From: Halioglobus japonicus
GTDB taxonomy: Bacteria > Pseudomonadota > Gammaproteobacteria > Pseudomonadales > Halieaceae
Assembly: GCA_902705825.1 (NCBI GenBank)
Contig: CACSIL010000050.1
Span: 1 to 34,909, forward strand
DNA: 34,909 nt
Direction: 5' to 3'
Positions 23,501-29,709 of the stretch are shown in pieces. A model generated the notes under the pieces. It made no database searches, was not told the DNA's origin, and worked only from the letters and a program-made list of their open reading frames with translations. Position 1 is the first letter of the stretch. Each line of letters opens with the position of its first letter. The translations under genes were made by a program, and so were the position numbers.

Positions 23501-25954
23501 GACGCCGTGGGTCGCGTAACCGCAGAGATCGACGAGCGCGGGAACCGAACTGAGCACGGTTATGATGCGGCGGGTCGCAGAACGTCGACCACCGATGCGC
23601 AGGGTAACATTCATAGCTTCGAGTATGATGCCGACGGTAACCTCATAGCGGAAGTTGATGCGTTGGGTCGACGTACCCAGTATACCTACAACAATCTGGA
23701 TCAGCGGACCCAAACGCTTTACCACGACGGCAGTATAATCAGTGAGAGCCACGATGCTCTTGGCCGTCGCACTAGCATGACCGACCAAGCGGGTATTGCC
23801 ACTCAATACGCTTATGACGGCTTGGGAAGGCTCACCGGTGTGACTGACACGCTGAATCAGCAAACGACCTTCAGCTATGACGAGGCGGGTAACAAACTCA
23901 CCCAGACAGATGCTGAAAGTAGAATCACCAACTGGAGTTACGATGCCATTGGTCGTACATTGACACGCGTTTTACCGCTGGGCCAGAGCGAGAGCCTGGG
24001 CTATGACGAAGTGGGTAACCTCATTTCGCGCGTAGACTTCAATGGTCAAAGCACGACCGTAAGCTATGACAATAACCATCGTTTGCAATCACGTCTCTAT
24101 GCTGACGGTAGCAGTGAGAGTTTCCTCTACGACGACGTGGGCAACCTCATAGAAGTTACCCAAATCGCTGCGGATACTAGCACGCGAGTAACGACCTATG
24201 GCTACGACAGCCGCGACAGGTTAACGAGCACCACGCAGCCCAATGGTGCTACGCTGAGCTACGGTTACGACGAGGCGAGTAATAAAGTCAGCCTAACGGT
24301 GGTTTCACCCAGTGGCACTAGTACAACTACCACTTACTCGTACGACACACTCAACAGATTGCAAAGTGTGACAGACATTAACGGTGTCACCACCTATGGC
24401 TATGACGCCGTGGGCAATCAGATCAGTGTCAGTCATCCCAATGGCAGTAGTCAGGTGTATGGCTATGATGACCTGAATCGTCTAACGGTACTGAAGACCT
24501 TCGATGGCAACGGCGCACTGGTAGAGCAATACGACTACACGTTGCATGCAACGGGCAGAAGGACTGCGATCAATGAGCTGGACGGCAGAACGACAACCTA
24601 CGGTTATGACGATCTGTACCGACTGACCAGTGAAACGATTGTGGACGCCGTAAATGGCGACTACAGCGCCGGTTATTCTTATGACGCGGTAGGAAACCGC
24701 ACGCAGAGCGTGATTGATGGGTTAACGACAGCCTATACGATCGACGCCAATGATCGCCTGACGCAGCAAGGTGGTACCGTCTACACATATGATGCAAATG
24801 GCAACACGCTTACCTCCACTCTAGGCGGCAATACAACGACCTACTCTTACGATGACAGAGATAAACTGGCGAGTGTCGATGTGAGTGGAGTGGTGACTAC
24901 CTACACCTATGACCACAACGGGATTCGAAGTAGCAAAACCGAAGCTGGGACGACGACTGACTTTGTCGTAGATGAGAACCGGGCGTATGCGCAGGTGCTG
25001 GAGGAGATCACCGGCAGCACTACTGATGTGACATACAGTTACGGGCATGACTTGCTCAGTCAGGATAGAAGCGGAGCAAGCAGCTTCTATCACTATGATG
25101 GGCTGGGTTCTACGAGGTTGCTTAGCGATGATTTGGGCGATATTGCTGATGAAGTGGATTATGAGGCGTTTGGGAATGTCCTCACTCAGAACGGATCTAC
25201 TGAGAACAACTACTTGTTTGCCGGCGAACAGTTGGACTCCACCACAAACAACTACTACCTCAGGGCCAGGTACTACGATCCGAGTGTTGGACGGTTTGCC
25301 CAAATGGATTCATGGATGGGAATAGACCCGCAACCCATTACACTTAATAAATATATATACGGAGATGTTGATCCCGTTAGCAAGATAGATCCCTCGGGTA
25401 ATTTTTCGCTAGGTTCCTTGGGTACAGCATCGAATATTCAAACAACGCTAGCGACTGCAGCGATTCGAGCGCCAAGATTTTTTACTGCCTTTAATTCGAC
25501 ATCAGTCGTTAAAGGTGCTGTTGTAGTTGGAACAGCGACATGTTTCGCTCAAGCAGTTTCATCGCTTGTTGGTAACGCAGAGTCTATTGCACAACCGAGC
25601 AATAAGGGCTGTGAACTTAATAAAGTCAGAGTTCAGTTGCAGCAAGGAAGTAGGCGGGATAGAACTATAGGTAAAGTGGCGGCATGGGCTCCAAATCCAG
25701 GAGTATCAGTTAATCACGTTCGGGCTAAATTGAACCAGCTCTACTTTTCTAGGCAGGAGGGTAACTGGTTCCCGGGCGATCTGGATAAGTGGATGTATCA
25801 AAGTATAGTGGATTTAAGTATTAAGCTAGGAAAGATACCTGCCGCTGGCGGCGTAATGATTGGTGGTAATATCTTACGGAAAGAGATTTATCATCGACGG
25901 CTTGAATACAGAATAGATATTGAAAATCTCCGCGGGCATAACTTGAGGCGTTGA
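14549..25954 (+). CDS. Giant RHS-repeat polymorphic-toxin lipoprotein
   Basis: 3801 aa. A lipoprotein signal peptide ends at the lipobox LSGC (C18). Residues about 20-110 resemble an InlB-type repeat (TGQGTV, WTFLKWEQDP). About 270-535 are three cadherin-like repeats with DxDGD and YTP motifs. About 625-840 resemble a von Willebrand A fold (LVFLTDDSGQ), followed by a CARDB-like stretch to 960. Near 1270-1490 is a thrombospondin-C-like segment (GFVFAYQ, YYVFDWKRS). About ten putative-Ig (He_PIG type) repeats lie around 990-2200. A DUF6531-like start (IPIQVNRTYDS, near 2415) introduces the RHS YD-repeat shell (about 2570-3590), closed by YYLRARYYDPSVGRFAQMD and KIDPSG (about 3612-3617). The last 184 residues are the variable toxin tip. 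RHS shells encapsulate such tips. The protein is probably displayed on the outer membrane. The immunity gene follows after three bases. Confidence 0.93.
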   Translation: MKLNLLVLILTTLSLSGCFIEAEVTGQGTVTSTGGISCDNSGGAACKLEYTEPNVETITAIPDAGWTFLKWEQDPNLPPCADIYAPECVVTMTALQFQPEYAGEVVPLNAIFVPEPYQCNIMPIGVEESVLTALQAGDTATEIPINWQQGIVWLSWAGTSSVPVLANSLILPGDSDTYINPDDPADTELTPGDWVRGWLGTTDASAVQAALNNLLNVPIEVPVRDTRRSFVTHSEYHVVRYATIVLTEYRLDGNGWLTFTYLGDNDCANGGPVAQGQVVVVDEGQSVAITLVATDPENQPLTYTIVNNPANGSLSGTPPSVTYTPALDFSGTDTFHFYVDDGNSYSGVATVTINVLPINDAPVAFNQQLAFDEDTSVSLVLQWSDVDEDSVTVEVLTQPTNGTLAGSSDPFGFTYTPNSNFVGDDSFTFRVNDGLLDSNIATVTLTTNVVNDPPVAQDNSATTDEDEPVDISLVASDVDGDVLTYQILAAPMHGTAVFNSTNTVSYQPAPGYFGIDEFTFFTNDGQLDSNTATVTITVIEQNRPPQILSAAITQSQQRAQYSYPVQVYDPNAGDTLTYRLDQAPDGMAIDAVTGEVDWATVDDYVAGLDSVNSYCSVTAYDEQHRALDLVFLTDDSGQVTLPASALNSVVATAEAALVNFDIGAMSNANTYGLLTFGASTTAITVNGGQLFSSQNFPGASAQLAATSAGPADGLAALQAVLDQYTLRAPVAKHLVLGVDEIPASVDPQVLADLVTVFQAQDYTLSVIVDATFECDDGSLAWGVDANNVGYTLDQGEVTYCQNPTLQSGDPAVLSAYVDLALASGGSVWNLGQLQASQPDFEAAFGAYLSQSVVGSFTQALADLSIDSISLDPNDPLRATVIVRNRGLGAPGASTTLAIAGQSGGVEFPLANEVVGNLGGAEAVAFTVDLPSAHTFDAISAAVAPQPVELECAFDNNAMIAPLVAVVVEDEDGLTDEQHYAISVHEANDLPEIVSDFVSTAYIGNAYAYFVRATDEDKGDLVRFNLETAPEGMWIHPVSGKITWLPEASDSGDHPVVVVATDIAGATDTQSFSLAVDNLNHAPEIITTPVLSAQLGQLYFYDVNALDADGDTLTYSLLVDPGGAIDASTGVITWQASVAGMHQFSVQVSDGRGGFDSQQFLVSVADTFTNAPPAATPGSYQTPQNQLVDISLTGQDPNGDVLTFTITSLPQNGSLIGQGAEIQYLPDAFFAGTDSFEFTVDDGALGSLPAVITVDVTDQNNAPIITSEPELPFVLEPASGQGQPVDLTQWTVVELSSSYSTYPYEWVIDGTEAEQRLNANPTALLSEFNVANDQIEGEFQVASGAGDDDFIGFVFAYQNPYQYYVFDWKRSAQTTSSGNYADRGMTVRLVNLASDGSQGFPNLWQKDHPTAQILYDQPQTQEVAWIRGRNYQFTLTFFPGEFTITVREGASVKGSFTVQDDTFADGAFGFYNHSQERVKYRGFTREVLASREYLYQLEAYDPDGDPITYSLISGPPEMSLDPSGLLTWQTTSTDAGRYKIELEVSDPSGARATQTYDLVVVEEVPVITSDPVDIAIADAQYIYDVGAYDPNPDDVLIFSLEERPDGMLIDANSGVLSWSPTLTEIGPHNVKVRVTDSAGFYSEQLFELTVVQVRSNTAPEFTSTPPDSAFVGGSYLYTPSATDADGDSLSYSLVSVPAGMQMFDTENITWRPTADQVAQHTVVIEVADGNGGVTLQEYTINVTGVGANRAPSINSTPGQAIASGDTYEYQVQASDPDGHSLTYVLEQGPHGMEMDIHGLVTWLPVEVGYYSVTVRVDDAFGAYATQTFTIAVTSTLLNEAPEFTTLPAVSAFLDARYTYGLQATDNDGDSIVYSVVNGPEGLTIHPYTGLVDWVPSELQLGVHPVSLKAYDGRGGSVLQHFDLTVLALANNQPPTITSTPATAVDLGTVYTYQLTGQDPEGASLVFNLSNAPSGMTMTPAGLVSWQPEPGQEGLHSVIVSISDGAGGTATQTYILAVDDGSGYSGNLAPSINSVPASQVTGGTLYTYQIDATDPESGVLDYFLPDAPPAAMVDDNGLVSWATEATDIGTQMFVVEVSDEGGAIAQQQFSVSIIGTGVNDAPAIDNFPPTSAKVGLDYQVQILASDADGDALNYSLSVEPPGATISPTGLISWTPLTAGPEPITVRVDDGIQWTELGWDINVLPGGTPLSADITVTPEVVDAGDVVVVQIVPTGAAGDASVSITVDGANVALDGNNTASIVNNVIGAHEIAARIEDDYDTVTVRKTFYIRDPDDLTVPVATIDNITAGQKVTAPVEILATISDDNLSSWSLRLYSMDDVNNFVELATGTAAVSNAVVATLDPTMLLNGLYNLQLEALDTSRNTGLDSSRVILTGDMKVGNFSFTVTDLDIPLSGIPIQVNRTYDSRQRHQNLDFGYGWTLDYQNVKIEESRPISAGWSLNENFYGPFGAFVDYCVEPLGTPLVTITLPSGSVETFEVRATPECNQFIPIIDVEFDFVAVDGTTSTLEQTDYQTLRFTGGKLVEIAGDQQPDPDNYVLTTKAGFVYVLEQHVGIKTITDPNGNTLTYTDDGILHSDGKSVDFERDEDSGLITAIIDPKGQRYEYVRDGEGDLISMTDPENAVSTYTYNSNHGLLEMFDPLDRKLIKNHYDDDGRLTAQEDGDGVHTYFTHDIAGRQSTVTDRNLFATQLFYDDEGNVTSSVDPYGEITTFTYDADGNQTSQTNALGDTSSATFNDRLDQLTQTDELGNTVSFTYNQRGQELTVQDARLNTYTQIYDTRGNLLTVEDPQGNIAGNNINAKGLVSLTQDVAGNITEFTYDSAGNKLTEEDAEGHVTTYTYDDNGNVLTESRQRDGNNEVTTYTYDARDRLLTTLDAEGNLMSSEYDLAGNQVASVDAKGLRTEYVYDAYGRLKLTTYPDNTTESKSYDPEGNLTSSTDRKSRTTSYIYDRLNRLVKTTYPDSNFTETEYDAVGRVTAEIDERGNRTEHGYDAAGRRTSTTDAQGNIHSFEYDADGNLIAEVDALGRRTQYTYNNLDQRTQTLYHDGSIISESHDALGRRTSMTDQAGIATQYAYDGLGRLTGVTDTLNQQTTFSYDEAGNKLTQTDAESRITNWSYDAIGRTLTRVLPLGQSESLGYDEVGNLISRVDFNGQSTTVSYDNNHRLQSRLYADGSSESFLYDDVGNLIEVTQIAADTSTRVTTYGYDSRDRLTSTTQPNGATLSYGYDEASNKVSLTVVSPSGTSTTTTYSYDTLNRLQSVTDINGVTTYGYDAVGNQISVSHPNGSSQVYGYDDLNRLTVLKTFDGNGALVEQYDYTLHATGRRTAINELDGRTTTYGYDDLYRLTSETIVDAVNGDYSAGYSYDAVGNRTQSVIDGLTTAYTIDANDRLTQQGGTVYTYDANGNTLTSTLGGNTTTYSYDDRDKLASVDVSGVVTTYTYDHNGIRSSKTEAGTTTDFVVDENRAYAQVLEEITGSTTDVTYSYGHDLLSQDRSGASSFYHYDGLGSTRLLSDDLGDIADEVDYEAFGNVLTQNGSTENNYLFAGEQLDSTTNNYYLRARYYDPSVGRFAQMDSWMGIDPQPITLNKYIYGDVDPVSKIDPSGNFSLGSLGTASNIQTTLATAAIRAPRFFTAFNSTSVVKGAVVVGTATCFAQAVSSLVGNAESIAQPSNKGCELNKVRVQLQQGSRRDRTIGKVAAWAPNPGVSVNHVRAKLNQLYFSRQEGNWFPGDLDKWMYQSIVDLSIKLGKIPAAGGVMIGGNILRKEIYHRRLEYRIDIENLRGHNLRR

Positions 25955-25957
25955 CAA

Positions 25958-26410
25958 ATGGAGAATGAAATCATCGAAGGTATCTGTATATCTTTGGCAT
26001 CATTGGATGGAAATGATCTTAATGATGTGATTCTCAGGTGTGCATTTTGCTTTGAAAATTATAAAGGCCTTCCTTCTGATGCATGGCCTGAAGATATTAG
26101 CTCGGTAGTTATCAGTGAATCAGATGCCGCAAAATTGAAACAGCAATTGGTTAATTTTATTAAGAATGAGGATTCCGGTTCACCCTTGCTTGGCTCGGCA
26201 ATTTGGGCTCTTGGAAAAAGTGTCGTTAAAAATGATATTGAATTTCTCGTGGATACGTTAAAACGTTGTTTGTGTGTGAGTTCTGAGAATCTTTATCAAG
26301 TAATGTGCGTGCTCGACCTCTTGGGTGAGAATGTTTTGGGTTCAAGCAGTTCGCTATTTGATTCAAAAGAAAACCAGGAAAAAGCAATTTGCTATTTGAA
26401 TGATAAGTAG
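25958..26410 (+). CDS. Probable immunity protein for the RHS toxin tip
   Basis: A 150-aa acidic cytosolic protein without signal peptide, starting three bases after the RHS stop. This is the position and size of a cognate immunity gene in polymorphic-toxin loci. The sequence is helical with repeated leucine-rich amphipathic segments (LGSAIWALGKSVVKNDIEFL, LYQVMCVLDLLGENVL), which suggests HEAT-like packing, a common immunity fold. Like the toxin tip, it is visibly richer in A and T than the RHS shell, as expected when tip and immunity gene are exchanged as a pair. No close family is recognised. Function is inferred from context. Confidence 0.75.
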   Translation: MENEIIEGICISLASLDGNDLNDVILRCAFCFENYKGLPSDAWPEDISSVVISESDAAKLKQQLVNFIKNEDSGSPLLGSAIWALGKSVVKNDIEFLVDTLKRCLCVSSENLYQVMCVLDLLGENVLGSSSSLFDSKENQEKAICYLNDK

Positions 26411-26790
26411 GAGGCGTCATAAAACGCGCCAAATTCCCGTCGTCGATGTTAAAAAAGAAATACCGGTATGGGTTTTTACGATTATTCCGGCCGGTGCCCG
26501 GCCACACCTGATGTGTTAAAATAGATGCGCTTGGGAAGGCAGTGGCTTCGCCTGGTGGCCGACCCCATTTACACATAATTTCCGTTATACGGCGCAGGCG
26601 AACAGTGCATGTCACTACTTGCGACCATTTATCCAATCATTGATGAATACGGTTCGAGAAGCTGTATCAGCCTTTCAGGGCTAGATGCAGATGTATTACA
26701 GTATCTGTGCGGTAACGGAAATACACTAGTGCAGAAAACCTTCAATAGTGTCCGCTTATAGCGCTGTTCAGATTTCTGGGGTCACCTCTA
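26411..26790. other. Stretch without a firm gene between immunity and mobilisation genes
   Basis: No convincing long gene is present. The DNA holds short GC-rich hairpin-like text near 26540-26560 and TTTACACATAATTTCCGTTA near 26570-26588, which looks like the kind of terminal sequence found on insertion elements, but no matching end was seen. A 50-codon frame at 26609-26761 is listed separately. Confidence 0.3.
26609..26761 (+). CDS. Possible 50-aa protein or gene remnant
   Basis: ATG 26609 opens a 50-codon frame whose translation (MSLLATIYPIIDEYGSRSCI, then SLSGLDADVLQYLCGNGN and a short tail) has a protein-like composition and stays open upstream to about 26567. It could be a decayed orphan immunity or toxin-tip fragment, as such remnants often trail RHS loci. 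No good ribosome-binding site is visible, so it may not be expressed. Confidence 0.25.
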   Translation: MSLLATIYPIIDEYGSRSCISLSGLDADVLQYLCGNGNTLVQKTFNSVRL

Positions 26791-27078
26791 TCATAAACTT
26801 GGCGTTCGTATTTGGGAAGCGGCGTATCTTCGGCGCTGTTCGTGCTCCCTCGTGATGGCCTGGCGGCGCCTGGTATCCTCATCAATGCCTCTAGGGGTGG
26901 GGGGTATACGCTGTTTCGCGTCCGTCTCTCTTTGGAGGTTAAATTGCGACCGCGCTTTAGCCTTGTTTCTGGAGATGGCCTGTTCCACTTGCGAATAATC
27001 CGGGCCGCGCACAGCAAAGGCGATATTGGCCTCGCGACTAAGCCTTTCTTCGTCTTCCTTGTGCATTTTATGGTCCAT
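26791..27078 (-). CDS. Small charged mobilisation-associated protein
   Basis: 95 aa, very polar and Arg/Glu/Gln-rich (SQVEQAISRNKAKARSQFNL, RRRQAITREHEQRRRYAASQ), with no membrane segment. It begins 12 bases after the relaxase stop on the same strand and so is probably the last gene of the MobC-relaxase operon. The composition suggests a helical nucleic-acid- or protein-binding accessory factor of the relaxosome. I do not recognise the family. An overlapping frame on the same strand looks non-coding. Confidence 0.55.
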   Translation of the reverse strand: MDHKMHKEDEERLSREANIAFAVRGPDYSQVEQAISRNKAKARSQFNLQRETDAKQRIPPTPRGIDEDTRRRQAITREHEQRRRYAASQIRTPSL

Positions 27079-27090
27079 CCTTGTACAGGT

Positions 27091-28368
27091 TTAGAGGCTT
27101 AGCTCGGGGCCGCGCTGCGGTTGCGCACCCCTGGGATCTAGCCGTTCTCGTTCTCCGCGTTGCACCTGCCCGAATTGTTCAATATCTTGCGACAGCATAT
27201 GGCCACGGCGTTCTTTGAAAGCGTGCAGGCGGTCAATTCGCACCTGCAATACTCGGCGCACATTGAGCTGATTGAAGATCAACTGGTCTTTTTCCTGCCT
27301 GTCACGTGTCTGAGCCTCCTGCGCCTCTCGCTCATTCTGCGCCTTGATTCTATGGCGCTTTCCGGTCACCCGATCCAACAGGCCGCGAAAGCCCGTGCTG
27401 TAGCGCGATTGGCGTTGGCGAGTTTCAAGATGCTGGCGGGCCTGCTGGCTGTGTTCCAAACTCCGGCGCTGGGCTTGATGTGTCTGGACCATCTGTACCC
27501 GCTTTCGCTCTAATTCTGACAATCGGGTATGGATGGTAGTGGCTTGCTGCTTCTGGAGTGTCGACAATCGCGCAGCCATGTCTCCGGCGATTTGCGAGCG
27601 TGCAACATCAACGGTTGGAAGTGCATCGGGCTCGGCCAGCCGGGCACGGACCTCCTTGGCGCTCTTACCTATCCATTTCTTGGAAATCGCATAGACTTCA
27701 CAGTGGTGATCCATGGCCACGAACCCCCGGCGGTCGCCTCTGGCCAAGGTATAGCCCCTATCTCGCAACGCTTGCTGGAACGTCCCTTGCGTATCGCTGA
27801 TCGCCCAGCAATCCTGCAGGGTGGCCTTTATCTGGCGTGGGTCTTTCCCGGTCCGCTTGGCCTGCTGCCACTGTTGCAGGGTGAAGTTCTTCGGGTCACA
27901 CTCCTGTGAGTTCAAGAAGCCCCGTGGCATCTGCCAGTTGTGCTGGAGGTACAGGTCGCGAGACACCTCCTTCAGCTTGAGTTTGGTAAATGGCAGCTCA
28001 ATAGCCTTCATCTTTTGGCCATCAATACGTGACCAGACCGCGTGAGCATGACGGCGACCCTGCTTTTCATGGAATACGATGGCGCGAGGCTGCCCCTTGA
28101 GTCCCAACTTTTCCTCCACTTGCGCTATAGCGTTCTCAAAATCCTCAATGGATACATTCTCCGATTTTGGTGGATTGAGGCTGAGGGAGTACAGGAACTG
28201 CTTGGCCTTGGTACCACGACTCACTGCATAGGCTTCATTCAGGGCTGACACTAGATTATCCGACACAAAGCCGCGTAGCTCATGCACTTCGACATGCTCG
28301 TTCTCGTCCTTGAGCAGATGTAGCGCCAAGTTTTTGGCCCCGCCGCGCTGATTCCCTTGGAGGATCAC
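27091..28368 (-). CDS. Relaxase/mobilisation nuclease (MobA/VirD2-like)
   Basis: A 425-aa relaxase that nicks one strand at oriT and leads it into the recipient. The N-terminus MILQGNQRGGAKNLALHLLK and the metal-binding motif VFHEKQGRRHAHAVWSRID (H100, H107, H109) identify the relaxase/mobilisation nuclease family; the SLSLNPP stretch lies between them. The second half is Arg/Gln-rich and helical (about residues 230-425), probably for DNA or coupling-protein contacts. It has no helicase domain. It overlaps the MobC gene start-to-stop by four bases. No type IV secretion or coupling-protein gene is in the window, so the element is mobilisable rather than self-transmissible as far as can be seen. 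Confidence 0.92.
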   Translation of the reverse strand: MILQGNQRGGAKNLALHLLKDENEHVEVHELRGFVSDNLVSALNEAYAVSRGTKAKQFLYSLSLNPPKSENVSIEDFENAIAQVEEKLGLKGQPRAIVFHEKQGRRHAHAVWSRIDGQKMKAIELPFTKLKLKEVSRDLYLQHNWQMPRGFLNSQECDPKNFTLQQWQQAKRTGKDPRQIKATLQDCWAISDTQGTFQQALRDRGYTLARGDRRGFVAMDHHCEVYAISKKWIGKSAKEVRARLAEPDALPTVDVARSQIAGDMAARLSTLQKQQATTIHTRLSELERKRVQMVQTHQAQRRSLEHSQQARQHLETRQRQSRYSTGFRGLLDRVTGKRHRIKAQNEREAQEAQTRDRQEKDQLIFNQLNVRRVLQVRIDRLHAFKERRGHMLSQDIEQFGQVQRGERERLDPRGAQPQRGPELSL

Positions 28369-28802
28369 TGGACCTTAGTGTCCAGCTTGGTTAGCAGGGA
28401 ATCTCGCATGGCAATAATTGCATTACAGGCAGCGATCAGCTTACGCTCGCCCTCTGGTGAGACATCAAGAGTGCCCATATTGGCTGATTTGGCAAGTTGA
28501 TTGAGGTTAGAGGAGAGGCGGGATTGCCCTAACGCAGCAAGCAACGTCGCATATTGCTCTTGATCGAGTTTTGGCGTGCGCAGTTCCTTGCGTTGCTCAG
28601 CCTTACTGCCGAGTAGACGATCCCGGCAGTAGGCCCCCAGCGGTCGACTCCCGGCTTGATTGAGCAGGTATGCCCGCTCTTCATCCGTGAAGCGTATCGC
28701 AAATGGCTTGGTCTTGCGGCCTTTGGAAGATCGGCTTGACTGGGCTGAGGCTTGGTGAAAAGCACCCGAGATTTGCGCGTTTCCCGCGCCCTGAGTCCTC
28801 AT
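28365..28802 (-). CDS. mobC: MobC-like relaxosome accessory protein
   Basis: 145 aa. The region KPFAIRFTDEERAYLLNQAG resembles the ribbon-helix-helix-like start of MobC proteins, and the segment LAALGQSRLSSNLNQLAKSA is the hallmark of the bacterial mobilisation protein MobC family (the S-NLNQLAK motif). MobC helps open the DNA at oriT for the relaxase. The first 30 residues are Ser/Gln-rich and probably disordered. It is followed by the relaxase with a four-base overlap, so the two are coupled. Confidence 0.88.
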   Translation of the reverse strand: MRTQGAGNAQISGAFHQASAQSSRSSKGRKTKPFAIRFTDEERAYLLNQAGSRPLGAYCRDRLLGSKAEQRKELRTPKLDQEQYATLLAALGQSRLSSNLNQLAKSANMGTLDVSPEGERKLIAACNAIIAMRDSLLTKLDTKVQ

Positions 28803-28929
28803 AGCTCAGGCCCCTGAAAGTAGGGAACATGGTTCTCAAGGTAGTCATTCCATTGTGCCAGCGTTTCGAAAAGTTGGTTCGAGGTTTCACCCTCAAGGCC
28901 CACCACTTTCCCTGTTTTGTATCAAACGC
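28803..28929. other. Candidate oriT region upstream of mobC
   Basis: This 127-base gap between the integrase remnant and mobC is where oriT usually lies in MobC-relaxase elements. An inverted pair AGCGTTT (28860-28866) / AAACGCT (28924-28930) and the palindrome TTTCGAAA (28864-28871) are visible. No nic-site consensus was recognised. Confidence 0.35.
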
Positions 28930-29677
28930 TTAGCGCGATGTAGCGCTGAGCGTCCTGTGCTTCAGCACGACCAGTGCCGGAGTTTTGCCGAACTTTCCTT
29001 CACACACCCTGTCTGCCGCCTCGATGAGTTCCTCCAACTCCGGCGCGGAGTATTGGGTAGTGATATCGCCGTTCTTGTGGCCAAGCAGTATTTTCCGGGT
29101 TTCCAATGGCACTCTGGCCGCACGCAGGCGGCGACCGAAGGTGTGTTTCAAGTCGTGTACCCGTATGGGCATGTTCAACTTACGCCGAACTGGCTTCCAA
29201 CCATTGTTGTTGATGCTGCGCACCGTACGGCCGTAGTAGGTGAATACACGCTGCGGGTGGTGCCCACGCACGCCTTCTATCACTGACTTTGCCACCCGGT
29301 TCAATACCACCAAACGATCCTCCCGGTTCTTGACCTTTTCTCCCGGAATGAGAACTACCGAGGTGCCCAGTTCCGGCACGTCGATCTCCCAATCCCACTG
29401 CAAGCTGCAGACTTCGCCATCCCTGCAGCCGGTATTCACCTTGAACAAACACATCCTGCTCAGATGATCCGGCAACGCTTTGAACAACCGGTGTTGCTCC
29501 TCCCAGCGCACCATTGACGGTCTTGTTCTTCTTGCCCTCCTTCTTCCTTTTATTGCGGCTGACCAGATATTCACCACGCTGATGGGCGATCATGTAGAGC
29601 CGCGGCGGGAGTTTATTGAGAAAAATGCGCTTTCGGTTGCCAATCTTGATATTTGACGAGCTCAGAACTCTCGGCAT
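28930..29677 (-). pseudogene. Tyrosine integrase with internal deletion and frame change
   Basis: The catalytic half is intact: R52 in NTGCRDGEVCSL, then VHDLKHTFGRRLRAA (H141, K144 in the usual Arg position, H145), LLGHKN (H167) and TTQYSAPE (nucleophile Y176), numbered in the 215-aa frame ending at 28930. The N-terminal half is in a different frame of the same strand and reads [35 protein letters not shown] and KTVNGAL, the segment before the core-binding helices. The two halves join near 29515 with the usual intervening stretch of some 50 residues missing. The gene is therefore probably inactive. It lies at the edge of the mobile region next to lysR, the expected place for the integrase of an integrated mobilisable element. 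An alternative is expression of a small catalytic fragment from an internal ATG. Confidence 0.75.
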
Positions 29678-29709
29678 CTCAAAGGCAAATAAAAAGTCTT
29701 CAGGCTGGG

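Noticed and set aside
22250..25300. YD-repeat DNA as a tandem repeat or CRISPR-like array
   Set aside because: The periodicity is explained by RHS protein repeats; repeats are degenerate at the DNA level, and there are no identical repeats with unique spacers.
26742..27017. Leftward 91-codon frame beside the relaxase
   Set aside because: It overlaps the 95-aa frame, which starts 12 bases after the relaxase stop and has a more protein-like charged composition.
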